A stretch of DNA of 64,000 nucleotides from Carallia brachiata (lineage: Eukaryota > Streptophyta > Magnoliopsida > Malpighiales > Rhizophoraceae), in contig JADCRB010000013.1 of NCBI GenBank assembly GCA_021464245.1, positions 3,888,515 through 3,952,514 of the forward strand. Direction: 5' to 3'. The translations under genes and the position numbers were made by a program. Shown one piece after another: positions 23,067-33,557 of the stretch (position 1 is its first letter; each line of letters starts with the position of its first letter). The notes below the pieces were generated by a model. That model saw nothing but the letters and a program-made list of their open reading frames with translations, was not told where the DNA came from and did not search any database.

Positions 23067-23460
23067 TAGAAGCGAGACTTCGTGATGCATTTATGATTTT
23101 AAATTGGAGTTTTAATTTGTGAAATGGAAAATAACAACAAGATATCAAAATAAGAGCGAAACTGTTATTACACTGTCAAAAAATTTATGATTAAAAATAG
23201 TTGTCGATACATGTATATTATTATACATGACTTATTATGTTATATGTTATTATTGGTATTATGTTTTCCTGCTTCTAGAAGCCTTGTTTTTTTTTTTTTC
23301 TTCGCTGCATATTGCTTATCCAAGGCTCTTACCTAGTTATTTATCATGGGAAATAAACTTAAAAGAGGTTTTTGATTTAGTTGATTACTAAACAAGAAAC
23401 ATTATTCGTAAATCATTAATTATTGATAGTTTAAAAGACTACTAATCTTACCAGAAATTA
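21225..23460 (+). repeat. Direct repeat pair bracketing DFR exons 4-6
   Basis: 21225-21575 (intron 3) matches 23145-23460 (downstream of the stop). Shared words include GCTTATCCAAGGCT, AGAGGTTTTTGATT and TATTACACTG. Each copy is about 330 bp, and the starts are about 1.9 kb apart in the same orientation. Confidence 0.8.
22583..22799. mobile_element. MITE-like element in DFR intron 5
   Basis: The left end GGCCGACAAAAAGGGG and the right end ACCCTTTTGTCGGAC form imperfect terminal inverted repeats about 215 bp apart. The AT-rich interior holds an (AT)n microsatellite (about 22722-22748). There is no coding capacity. The TSD is not clear. Confidence 0.55.
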
Positions 23461-23539
23461 AAATAAAAAATTGATTACACGAAACTAGGCATAGAGACAA
23501 TCAAAATACATGAATAAAAAAGTTAGTAAAATAGAATTG

Positions 23540-26500
23540 AATTGTAAAATCCACTCTATATCAAATTGATTATTAATTTTTATTTTTTTTTAATAATTTA
23601 TGTGTCTGATTGAGCACCTCTAATTCTTATGTCCGCCAAATATAGCAAGGCATTAGTTGTCAAATATATTCCAACAAACAGAATTCAAATTTCGATATCA
23701 TGAACCAAGAGGAAAAAAAAAAAACTTGCCAGATCAGCCGCCAAATGCCTCTCTTTTTCGTTAAATGAGGACACTAAATGCTTTAAGAAGCTACAGGGTT
23801 TGGGTACATGAATTTTTTACAAAATCAAAACTTAAAATTAAATAATTATTTTTTTAAAACTGTGCAAAATTTTTATCCTTTGAAAAAAAATTAATAAATT
23901 ATTAAAATTGATACACAGCTCAGTCCATGTACCTTTTTCCAAAGCTAAATGGAGACTATAAGAACAGGGCCACCAAACCCCAATGGCATTTTGCCAAATC
24001 AATTGCCTAACATCGTCTTGGGACTCCTGCAAAGGATCGCAATCTATGACTATTTCCTCTGCCCATAAACTAGCCCTTCTTATATCTTAATTCTAAGTAA
24101 TACATAATGTTACTTTAAATCGCAATTAAAATTACTCTAAATCATAATTTGAAAAAAAAATCAACAAAATTTTTTTAACTAAAGATCAGCCAGTAGTTGG
24201 CCAAAATCTCAGGCCAACTACATTTATCCTCGTGGAAAACATGAATTCCATCGCCTTAAAGAAGGCATTCGCTAGCCAATCCGCTACGTCGTTCTCCTCC
24301 CGATGCGCGTGCTGGAAAGACACCATCCAGCCCCTTTGAAGCAGCTCTTGGCACCTTTTAATGACCATTCATATGGGATGAGTGGCAAGCACTCCTTTAG
24401 AGACACACAATAATGCTGGCATTGAGTTAATTTCAAGACAACATAGGTGCCCTAAAACAAAAAGAAAAGTTTGGTGCCAAGGTTGCGGCTCTGAACTGGG
24501 GATTATTTTAGGGAAAAGATAGTTGGCACGAGTTTGATACTCGGACTAGTTACCATGGACTACTGGGATGGGGGTGAAGGATATAGGTTAATGTAGCCTC
24601 CTATTTTAAAGGATGCTATTCAAATACTGAAATTCTTTCAGTCCTGATAACTAGATCAATTTTTTATTATTTTAAAAAAATTGAAAAAGAAAAATTTAGG
24701 GTTTAAGAACTTTTTAGATTTTATATAATATTCATTCAAATTTAGCTTTTAATTTAAAAAAAATAATAAAAATATTTTATTAATCCATCATGGCGGGTTT
24801 GGTGCACTAGTCTCAGTACACCTACCAGTGTCCAAACCAAAATTACATGCTAAGTCCAAAATACCATAAATACCCCAAATTTCCACAGCAAAAGCAGGAT
24901 AAATACCAATGTCCTGGGTGAAACCAACAAGCCATCGCCCAATAGAATAACAGATCACCCTACCTGAAATTGGAATCCTGAGATTGCCATGTGACGCACC
25001 ATCCGTATTCACCTTCACACAGTCACCAATAAGTTAAGACCAGCGCACCATTTCCAAAGATTGAGGCATACCAGCATTACCACTTTACCAGCAACCTCAG
25101 ATCGTTTTGCTGCAGATTTCCTTACATAGTTTGAAAATAAAGCTCACATGATTTACAATAGAAGACTCTCCTCGAAAAGAAAAAAGCTTAATTGAGGACT
25201 CAATAATAATTGAAATAGTCGAATGTAGTGGTCTTAAATTGAGAAATCGAGAATTTGGATTTGAATTCCAAATTTCTCCCTCGTTCCTATCTCTTAATCA
25301 TTTGTTACAAACTCCCAAACATTTTTTGTAAAATAGGCGTAGTTACCACCAATTTACACAAGTTGCCCTCTATTCAACAGGCCAATAATGTGTAAATGGC
25401 AACCGTGCTTCGCTGTTGGGCCACAATGATATGGATTAATCAGGCTGGACTTTAGCTATCCTTATTGGGCTAGCAAAAATGGTTGGCGACGCTCAGAAAA
25501 GGGCCTAGATCCTGGACCAGTACAAATGTTTTCGTTTCAGGGATCAAGAGGCCTGAGGTTGGCAGGAGGTCCAACTAGCTCCATGTATTCAACTTGATCA
25601 TCTCATGAGATAATGTTTAGAGGTGGCAAATATTTAACTCGCCCCAAAATCCAACTTAGATTTATTGATATTGATTGAAAATGTTTATGACTTGTAATCC
25701 GAATCACTCAGAAATCAAAATGACTTGAAACTCAATTTTTGGAATCCAATTAACTTGAAATTTGATTACACAATTCAAACCACTTGAGACTTAATATATC
25801 CAAAACAAAATAAATTTGAGACCATTGTATCCTATACCCGATTAACTCCAAAAATGATGATCCAAAATACTCGAAACGTGAATGACTTAAGAACCAATCA
25901 ACTTAAAATTAATGAACTCGTAACTCAAAACACTCGAAAATAAATAACTTAAGATCCTAAATAACTTGACTCAAATCCGACCCAACTCACCTATTTGTCA
26001 CTTCTCTTTATTTTGCTTAATGGTAGACATATTTTAGACTTGGGTCATGCCCATCTCAGGGGTAGATTAATTAAATCATCCAATGCAGCCAATGCATTCA
26101 CAAGCAATTGGAGAACAGGCTACCTTTCTTCTTCTTTTTTTTTTTCCTAATGACTGAATGGTTAAAAATAACAACAAAAAAGAAAGGAGCTGAAGCAAAC
26201 AAAGAAAATACATAAGTAATTAAAAATAACTGTGAAGGACTTTGGATACCTTTACAAGACTTTTTCATTTTAATTCTTCTGTTCTTATACATGGAGTCAT
26301 GCAAAACTCTTTAAAAAACCAATACTTAGATTCTCAAATATGACAACATGACCTGCACATGATGATACTATAGAATCGCCTAGTAGACTCTTTATATCAG
26401 CTAGGTCAAATTTAGAGACCAAATTAAGCAACTAGTGACTGAAATTTCAATGCTTTAATGGAATCAAAGAGACTTAGATTCATGTATAGGCAATATTAAA

Positions 26501-28139
26501 AAGAAATTCAAAGACAATCTCCTGAAAACGACACCAAAACCTAAAGTTCGTGTAGTTCAACGATGGAACTTGTCAAGAGGACCTCTAATTATTGGACCTT
26601 ATATCGTCATTGCTTTTGCCAATTTCTGCAATTTCTTGATCTCTTGGGTGCAAGTTCTAGTAAACTTAATTATTCGGGGTTCGCAATATTGCCGTTAAAA
26701 GATTTAATTAAAAAAAATAGATAAACTATTAAATAACATTTAATATGCTGTATATTTAATTATACTTTGTTAAAAATGAGCTACACAGTAGTGTTAATTG
26801 CAAAAATTATTGTTAACGTACCAAAGTATACATATGTACTTTGTTGCAAGATCAATTAGCGGCTTAACTCAGGGCGTTGAAAACCACTTGGATTAGTGGG
26901 TCTCCCTACTTGAAATTCCAATCAACCTGACTAACGTTTCACAACGTCATTTTGCACTTGTAACTAGATTTTGACCCACTCCATATTTTAGAATTTTTTT
27001 TTTCTCTATAATACTGTTTAGATTATTCATTTTCAGCTGAACTTTGTTTTCCTAGAAAATATGGGAAAATGGTATAGTTTTGTTTGTTTGAGGAAACCAA
27101 TCAACACAAAACACAAGTTTTATTTAGGTTACAATTAGAATAGATCACATATTAAATTTGAAGAGGTTCATAAATAAAAACCCAAAACTTTTTAAAATTT
27201 TTGATGAATGATATTAACTAGCCTAATATGAATTCCAATAAATTTAACATTTGAGACTTCTGAACTTCATGCTTTAGTTCCATTCAAAATTATATATTAA
27301 AAAAAAAACATTGTACTCAATTTTTTTTTCACTTTGGTTTCTCCTCCTACTAGTTTAAATTTTTAAGTGAATTTGAAATCTAAAAACTTTATTTGATATA
27401 ATATTATAACTTAATTTATCCTCTTGACTATATTGCAATTTGACCTTTTATATGAGTTTGACTCAATTCAATTTAGTATCGTTAAAGAATATAAAATCTT
27501 ATATTAATTAAAAATAAGTCTACAATATATTTATAATGACTTTTGATACGGATAATTATTATTTAACAAGTATTATTATGTTATGTGTTAATTGAGTATA
27601 TTATATATATTAAAAAGCGTATTAAACAATATAATATGTCACATTCATAAAATGTAAAAATCTAACTCAATTCATAATGCTTCAATACTTTTCCTCGTAC
27701 AGACCTTTTTGATTGAATTTGAAATCCAAAAATTTCTTTCACATTATATATACGAAACTCAGCAGAAGTTTAGAAGTATTTATTGTTTTTTATTTTTCTT
27801 CGCTTTTTTGTGTTTGGATTATGTGATCTGAAACTGAAATAGAGCGAGCCACTGCAGTCAGTTAGACCACTATTGTCCGCATAAATTACATGTTCCAAAG
27901 GTCCATCTGCCAACTGTCACAAAGAACCAGAATAGATGACTTGTCGAGTACTAGCCATTAATAGAGGACAGGAAGTTTTGAGCTGGACTCGCATTTTCAT
28001 TTTCAAGCTGAGTAAATGGTCTGATAGCCACCTGCTCTAAGAAACATATGACAAATGAATCCCTTTGAGCTGCTTGGATCATGATGAATTTTAATTATAC
28101 TATGTCTGTGTCGAATAATTTTTCAGATCCCACAAAAAG
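23540..28139. repeat. Segmental duplication block A2, left part
   Basis: Homologous to about 58385-62175 in the same orientation. Landmarks: GTGTCTGATTGAGCACC (23603 and 58440), CTCTGAACTGG (24490 and 60132), CATGTATTCAACTTGATCATC (25582 and 61271) and GGATCATGATGAATT (28076 and 62112). The other block lacks about 1.77 kb equivalent to 25710-27480 and has an extra 0.73 kb at about 58615-59350. No host gene is visible inside. Confidence 0.88.
24186..25018 (-). pseudogene. LINE-type RNase H domain, split
   Basis: The minus strand at 25018-24790 reads VNTDGASHGN, IGRWLVGFTQDIGIYPAF and EIWGIYGILDLA, the N-terminal half of the plant LINE/RVT_3 RNase H fold (catalytic Asp in TDGA, Glu in VEIW). 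The C-terminal half is at about 24440-24186 (HAHREENDVADWLANAFFKA; Asp in ADWLAN). About 340 bp of AT-rich sequence separates the halves. The duplicate at 59830-60700 has the same split, so the insertion predates the duplication. A T-rich run on + past the C-terminal end fits an old poly-A tail. Confidence 0.75.
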
Positions 28140-28963
28140 TGTAAAGCGTAAATTTCGAATTTAAAATAATTAAACTCGAAAATATAAAAATAAATAACAA
28201 AATAAAAATTTAAAAATAAAAGAAAATTTACGTGGGGTCGATCTCCGTAGATCCTCCGATTAGTGTTCTTTTTTTAACTCCGTCAAGGGCTGCACGAGCT
28301 TGATCTTGACAGAAATAAATTCCACAACTTTTTCTTCAACTGGGTAGACTGAAACTGGATCTGATTTGGACGTTTAGACTACGGTTAAGGACTGCAGAGA
28401 CCTGATCTGAGCTGATTTGGCTTAATTTCACCGAGGGTCGAACGGACTTGTTCTCAGATGAGTTGCTTCGATTTTGCTAAGGGCCGTATGAGGTTTAATC
28501 CCAGCCGGATTTGTAGTATTTTGATATTTTCAGATTTATATTATCATAAATTCAGATTTAGGTCGATCGGAGAATATAAATCTAAAAATAACTTTGGAAA
28601 TGGAAACAGTAAATTTTTTTGGTCTTACCCCTGAAATATCTCTAAAAAAAGAGTTAGGATAGTATACTGCAGAGTAAAAGTATGTAAGAAAAGGAGAAAT
28701 TTTCTTGAGAAATTTTCAAAATTTTCTTTTTCTCTCAAATTCTCTGAATTTTTCTGTTTACAGATTTACTGAATATGTTTTGAACTGAGGGACAGGGGCC
28801 TATTTAGATGGTTCCTTTCCCATGTGAACATCATATGGGAAATGAATCTTTTTTTTGAAATTTTTTTTTTTCAAAGTCGGCGTTGCCAATTTTGAAATTA
28901 GCAACGCCGACATGACTTGACTTCTTCTTTTCTTTTTTTTTTTTTTTGAAAAGGATGTTTACA
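28140..28963 (-). repeat. 3' LTR (left) of Tat element copy 1
   Basis: 824 bp, closely matching 33558-34374. Its TATA region is degraded (GCCTATTTAGATGG at about 28799). The flanking polypurine tract on the minus strand reads GAAGTGGGGGCATT (28977-28964). Confidence 0.92.
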
Positions 28964-29338
28964 AATGCCCCCACTTCAAGGGTCGGTAAGGAAGAATTTT
29001 ACAGAAATAATCTGAACTGAGTCTTGAAGTCCCGTTTGAAACTTGAGATATCCTAATGAACATTGAATGTTGAAGTCTTCTATCTCCGTCTAACCCAACT
29101 GTTGTTGGATCGCAATGGAAACCGATATGATCTTGAGGAAGTTAGCAGCCCAGCCAATATAAAAATTGAACTCTTGGCTCCAGGTGAGTTCGAGTTTCCA
29201 TGGCTCGCAAAGGCTGACAAAAGTTCTTTGAAGTTCCAAAGCTCTGGTGAGGATGATCCGGTAGGTAAAGAACTTGAACCTCCCCAAGAGGAAGGCCCAG
29301 CACTTTGGAACTTCAAAACCGGCACATAGAGAGACTGA

Positions 29339-29626
29339 CTATAGTGATGATTCCCAAGTCTGCTCCGACGTAAGGAGAGTAGTTGGAACTTGCCCGTACA
29401 TCGCCGCATCCAAAGGAAGATTAGGATAATTGCAACTTCTCATCCCTCTGTGGTACATGTGAACTAAGGAGAGTAGTTGGAACTCCATGACACCGATGGC
29501 GTTGGAGACTGAGTTTCGAGGGCTTTTAGGGATCCCTTGAGGAAGACTACTCCTTCTTTTCTTAGCTCGTGCGCCTCCAACTTCTTGATCGAAGAACTTC
29601 CTGAGACAAGTGCAGAGACTAGCCAT
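29339..29626 (-). CDS. Unknown small ORF between WOX and 3' LTR, copy 1
   Basis: ATG at 29626 and stop at 29339-29341 give 95 residues, starting MASLCTCLRKFFDQE and containing ARAKKRRSSLPQGIPKSPRN. The frame is open upstream to 29938 as well, but the sequence shared as protein with copy 2 (13680-13946) begins at this Met. It is basic in the first half with Ser/Pro patches. I see no signal peptide, membrane segment or known domain. It remains open here whereas the neighbouring WOX frame is broken. Function unknown; it could be cargo from the same captured locus as WOX. Confidence 0.45.
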   Translation of the reverse strand: MASLCTCLRKFFDQEVGGARAKKRRSSLPQGIPKSPRNSVSNAIGVMEFQLLSLVHMYHRGMRSCNYPNLPLDAAMYGQVPTTLLTSEQTWESSL

Positions 29627-29906
29627 TTTCTTTTGAGAAAGAAGAGCTGAAGGGTGAGTATTACAACTCGGGAATGCAAGATATATATATACATACGACA
29701 AAGATTTTTTTTTTTGAAAAGTCAAAAAGAATGTACGCAGAATCGAGTAGGGCCATCCACGTCCCTTTCCTGCATAAGAGACAAAAGAGGCAGCGCTGAC
29801 GCGTGTCACGAAAGTCGTTACCGTGTGTTGCAGAAATCGTTGCCGTGTGCTGCAGAAGTCGTTACCCTGTGCTGCTAAGTCGTTGTACCTTATCTTGTCG
29901 GCCGTC

Positions 29907-30530
29907 CTAGCGGGGCCCGAGGTGCAATTCCAAGTCAAGCTCGACCTCGTCTGGTGGGCCGATGATGTTGACGTCGACGTCGACGTCGCTTTCCAACTGG
30001 TTGATGCTGCCGGAATATTCTGGAAAGAGAAGTAAAGGTTTGCCGGAATAACTCCTTTCTGCTAGAAAAATTCCTCCTAAACTTAAATACCTATGAGGGA
30101 TGAACCCTTGGCTGAGTCAGTAAGACCACCAGGACCAGCATGCATGCTCCCATGGGCTACGGCTTTGATGAACATACCGTGGAGAGACCATTGCAGTGGA
30201 AGAACTCGGACCTGCTTCATTTGAGGGCAAAGCTGTACCGGTGGGATCTACTATCGGAACGACAGACTGTTCTTTGAAAAAAGCAGTTCTCAGTGCTGGT
30301 TTCTTCCTACTTCTCCGATTCTGGAACCAATAAAACACATTTTTTCCTTCGATTGCCCCTAGTGGGCGCAATCGTGAGACAAGTTGGTAAATTTGAGATG
30401 CATTAGGAATAATACCTCCATTGTTGTGGAAGACTTCCTCCAAAATTTACAGTTGTGCTATGGTCGGTTGCCATCTTGTACGGGGTGACATTTCTTCTCC
30501 CTTGTCTTGAGGTTCTGCAACTGGTTCCAT
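29907..30530 (-). pseudogene. Retrotransposon-borne WUSCHEL-type homeobox gene, copy 1
   Basis: From ATG at 30530 to TAG at 29907-29909 the frame holds 207 codons with no frameshift and two internal stops: TAA at codon 28 (30449-30447; CAA, Gln, in the other copy) and TGA at codon 138 (30119-30117). The homeodomain spans about residues 17-80: RTRWQPT, an extended helix1-loop (EEVFHNNGGIIPNASQ) and helix 3 IEGKNVFYWFQNRRSRKK, which is the WOX signature. Residues 164-172 (KPLLLFPEY) resemble the WUS-box TLxLFP. Residues 197-204 (ELDLELHL) form an EAR-type LxLxL repression motif at the very C-terminus. WUS-clade proteins are nuclear regulators of stem-cell identity. A TATA-like TATAAAAG lies about 100 bp upstream. 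No introns are present, as expected for capture via RNA. It is on the same strand as the element's pol. Confidence 0.88.
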
Positions 30531-30659
30531 CTTTCTTGTGGCAGAGGAGCAAAGGTATTGGTATGTGGTGAAGATCGGTTGAGACTGATGCTGAATTTCA
30601 GACTCAAACCCTCCGTCGCTTTTATACTTTTTGGGCCGTTCACAGTTTATACTCATGCG

Positions 30660-30995
30660 GGCCAAGAGTTGGATTAGATTTTGAACTTGGGTTATGGACT
30701 GTATCTAGAACTTGGAATTTTTGGCTTTTGAGCTCTAGATTGGATTTGGGTCGAGTGTTTGGGCCTCTAGACTTGGATTTTCTGATTTGGGTCGAGTGTT
30801 TGGGTTTTGGATTTGGATTTAGTTTGCAGGCTTTTGAGTTGGACTCTGAATTGGGCTCAAGTGTTTGGGTTTGGATTTTCGCTTGGTCTTTCAGATCGGG
30901 ACTTCGCAACTTTTTTTTTATTTTTTTCTTTTTTTTATATATTTTTTTGAATTTTTTATTCTATTTTTTGATTTTTTCTTTTGATTTTTTTTTTT
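30660..30995 (-). repeat. CACTCGACCCAAATCC spacer, copy 1
   Basis: Degenerate repeats (on +, GATTTGGGTCGAGTGTTTGG three times in 30740-30870) followed by a T-rich run to 30995. This is the counterpart of 12331-12700 and separates integrase from the homeobox gene. Confidence 0.75.
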
Positions 30996-31005
30996 AAAAA
31001 CATAT

Positions 31006-31835
31006 TTATACATAATACTGTTTCAGAAATTTACTATTGATCGGGCCGATTCGGACGCTTTCTTGGTCTGACAGCATGTAAGCGTTGTGAGTGTAGGCCT
31101 CCTGCACTAAGTATGGCTCGTCCCATTTGGAAGTAAGCTTGTCACCAGGCCGATGCTTCATGTTGATGGGCCGTCGTACTGCAAGAACAAGGTTTCCAAC
31201 TTGAAAAGATCGAGGGCGGACCCTGCGGTTGAACGTGTTGGTGAGCCGGGCTTGGTAGCACTCAAGTTGCTGTTGTACTTCGAGCCTCCTTTCATCGAGA
31301 GCTTCTAACTCATCCAGACGTAGGCGAGCATTCTCCTCCTGTGTGAGTCCTTCCAGAACAGCCATGCGCAGGGATGGAATCTGTGTTTCCAACGGCAGTA
31401 TTGCTTCGACACCGTAGACAAGTGAGTATGGCGTCGCCTGTGTTGGAGTCAGGTAAGTTGTACGATACGCCCATAATGCCTCCGAAATTCTGTCATGCCA
31501 ATCTCTTTTAGATTTAGATACTACCTTCCGCAACAGGTTGCATAAGGTCTTGTTGAATGCTTCGGCCAAGCCGTTAGCTAGGGCATTGTACATGGATGAC
31601 TTGTACTGCTTGAACTTGAACTTCTCGCAGAGCTTATCGATTAAGCTGTTGTAGAACTGCTTACCATTATCAGTGATGATGAATCGAGGGACTCCACAGC
31701 GATAGATCAGCTGAGTCCGGATGAAATTGGCAACATGCTCCTTCTTTACCTCTCTAAGTGGAATGGCTTCAGCCCATTTTGAGAAGTAGTCGGTTGCTGC
31801 GAGGATGTACAGGTGACCTAGGAAATGACTTTGGC
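31006..31835 (-). pseudogene. Ty3/gypsy integrase core and C-terminal domain
   Basis: On minus, about 31835-31750 reads AATDYFSKWAEAIPLREV (first catalytic Asp). Then come IITDNGKQFYNSL (second Asp, about 31667) and ANGLAEAFNKTLCNLLRKVV (Glu, about 31563), with 35 residues between the second Asp and the Glu: DD35E complete. ALWAYRTTYLTPTQATPYS and a C-terminal segment ending GPINSKFLKQYYV run to the stop at 31006. The frame is open throughout this stretch. A frameshift upstream (about 31835-31850) separates it from the zinc-binding part. Confidence 0.92.
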
Positions 31836-31873
31836 AAGGATCCCACTAAGTCGACACCCCAAGCTTCAAAGAG

Positions 31874-32311
31874 TCAGGATGAGACAGTTGGATGCAGTGG
31901 CTCCGGTGGTTGATGTATGTAATTCGCATGAAATTGACAAGCTTGATAGGTTTTAGCAAACTCAATTGAATCACGTACCATAGTTGGCCAGTAGTATCTC
32001 ATCCTTCTGAGTTGGAAGTGCAACTTAGGCCCCGATTGATGTCCGCCACAAACACCTGAATGTGCTTCAGTGAGAGCTTGTTTTGCCTCTTCATTGCCTA
32101 GGTAACGAAGTAAAACTTCATCAAAAGACCTTCGATACAGAGCATCCTTGAGATATATGAAGCGGGGAGCTCGTCGTTGAATTTCTGTCTTATGACGACG
32201 ATCTTCAGGCAGCTTCCCGTGCTGTAGGTAGTCAATGATTGGTTGACGCCAATCCTCGTCCTCCGCGAGACGTACAGATACAAACGTTGGCTGCTGTACT
32301 TTCTTCATCAT
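31874..32311 (-). pseudogene. Ty3/gypsy integrase zinc-binding domain
   Basis: The N-terminal HHCC domain of integrase reads EAHSGVCGGHQSGPKLHFQL then YYWPTMVRDSIEFAKTYQAC. The first Cys of the CxxC pair is Tyr (TYQAC), so zinc binding is probably lost. It continues to QFHANYIHQPPEPLHPT and then a stop. It precedes the integrase core on the same strand. Confidence 0.85.
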
Positions 32312-32464
32312 CCTTCTGTGGCACTATCTATTTCTGACATACGGCAACAACTGTAGCCTGGATTTCTGATTTTGCAAGAGAAGTAGCCAGGTTAGCCAAC
32401 CCGTCTGCCTGAGTGTTTTCTCATCGAGGCACATGCTCCAAGGTGATGCTTTCAAATTCATCCA

Positions 32465-32840
32465 TTAGCTGTCGAGCACGTTGATGGTAAGGCGCGCAAG
32501 GTCCTCTTTCTTCACGTCATACAATCCTGTAAGTTGGTTGATGATGAGCTGGGAATCTTCATGGACTTCTATAGTTGGAATCTTCAATTCGACAGTCATT
32601 TGAAGACCAATGATCAAAGCCTGGTATTCGGAAACATTATTTGAACATAACTCACCGAGAATGATAGAATATAGTAGTATTTGTCGTTGAGGAGTGACAA
32701 ACACTATGCCGGCACCAGCACCATCACGCCTTGCTGCACCATCAAAGAACATTGTCCATGGTGGTAGTGTCTCAATGTAAAAGACCTCTTCATCTGGAAG
32801 ATCATCTGTGAACTCTCAATCTGACGGAACAGGGTGATCT
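32465..32840 (-). pseudogene. Archaeal-type RNase H of Tat element, partial
   Basis: Reads MFFDGAARRDGAGAGIVF (catalytic Asp), NNVSEYQALIIGLQM (Glu) and VHEDSQLIINQLTG (Asp). This is the second, aRNH-type RNase H that marks the Tat lineage and lies just upstream of integrase. The 5' side breaks at about 32845, where the CCGG fold-back element starts. A stop separates it from the integrase zinc domain. Confidence 0.85.
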
Positions 32841-32848
32841 GCAAGCAT

Positions 32849-33500
32849 AGTTTTAAAAACCGGACCGGTTATTGAACCGGTAAGAAGACTGGGTTAGTGG
32901 TTTAACGGTCCAACCGGAAAACCGGTGGTTGAACTGGCGGGTCAATTCTGATTTGATAAAATAATAATTAATACTTATAATTTTTCATTTTTTAATAACA
33001 AACAATGAGTATAATTATAAAAAATACAATATGAGTCTACTTAAATTTAAAATAAAATTAAAATACAAAATATTTATGATAATTTTCTAACTAAATAAAT
33101 TAATAAAGTATAAATATCAAAAATAAAATATTATAGAACTATTAATCGAATATTCATATCTAAAAATAAATATTATAGAGTCAATATATAATTCAAAAAT
33201 ATTACATTTTTCATTAATATAAATAAGTATTATTTATTCTCATTTTTAATCCAAAAAAATAAATAAAACGACGTCGTTTTGATCAAGATAACATAGTTGC
33301 CGGTTCACCGGTCCGACCGGCCGGTTCACCGGTTTTGGAGTTACTGGTTTTTCGGTCCGACCGGCCGGTTCACCGATTTTCTGGTCCGACCGGCCGGTTC
33401 ACCGGTTTTCGGGCGGTTCATTTCCTATTCCGGTTTTATCAGAGAATCGGACCGGTCCGACCTCCGGTTCACCGGTTTTCCAGTCCGACCGGCCGGTACT
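32849..33500. mobile_element. CCGG-rich fold-back (hAT-MITE-like) element inside Tat element
   Basis: The left arm has AAAAACCGGACCGGTTATTG and AACCGGAAAACCGGTGG. The right arm (33296-33500) has repeated GGTCCGACCGGCCGGTTCAC units, broadly the inverse complement. The middle is about 350 bp of pure AT-rich DNA and contains the palindrome AAAACGACGTCGTTTT (about 33266). It fills the space where gag, protease and RT should be. A related but more decayed element is at 51927-52675. Confidence 0.6.
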
Positions 33501-33529
33501 TCTTTATCCTCTCAAGAGATGGGAGGTGA

Positions 33530-33557
33530 AGATGTCCCACCGAACGTGCCAAAAATT
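33530..33557 (-). other. Primer-binding-site region of Tat element copy 1
   Basis: Immediately inside the 5' LTR the minus strand reads TTTTTGGCACGTTCGGTGGG, the position and style of a gypsy primer-binding site. The matching tRNA was not identified. Confidence 0.55.

Noticed and set aside
23838..24032. Minus frame with QLIWQNAIGVWWP, present in both blocks (also near 59500-59720)
   Set aside because: It is duplicated along with surrounding LINE-like debris, but I could not assign a domain, so it is not called a gene.
29654..30035. Open frames on + opposite the WOX gene
   Set aside because: They are antisense shadows of the WOX unit, with no similarity of their own.
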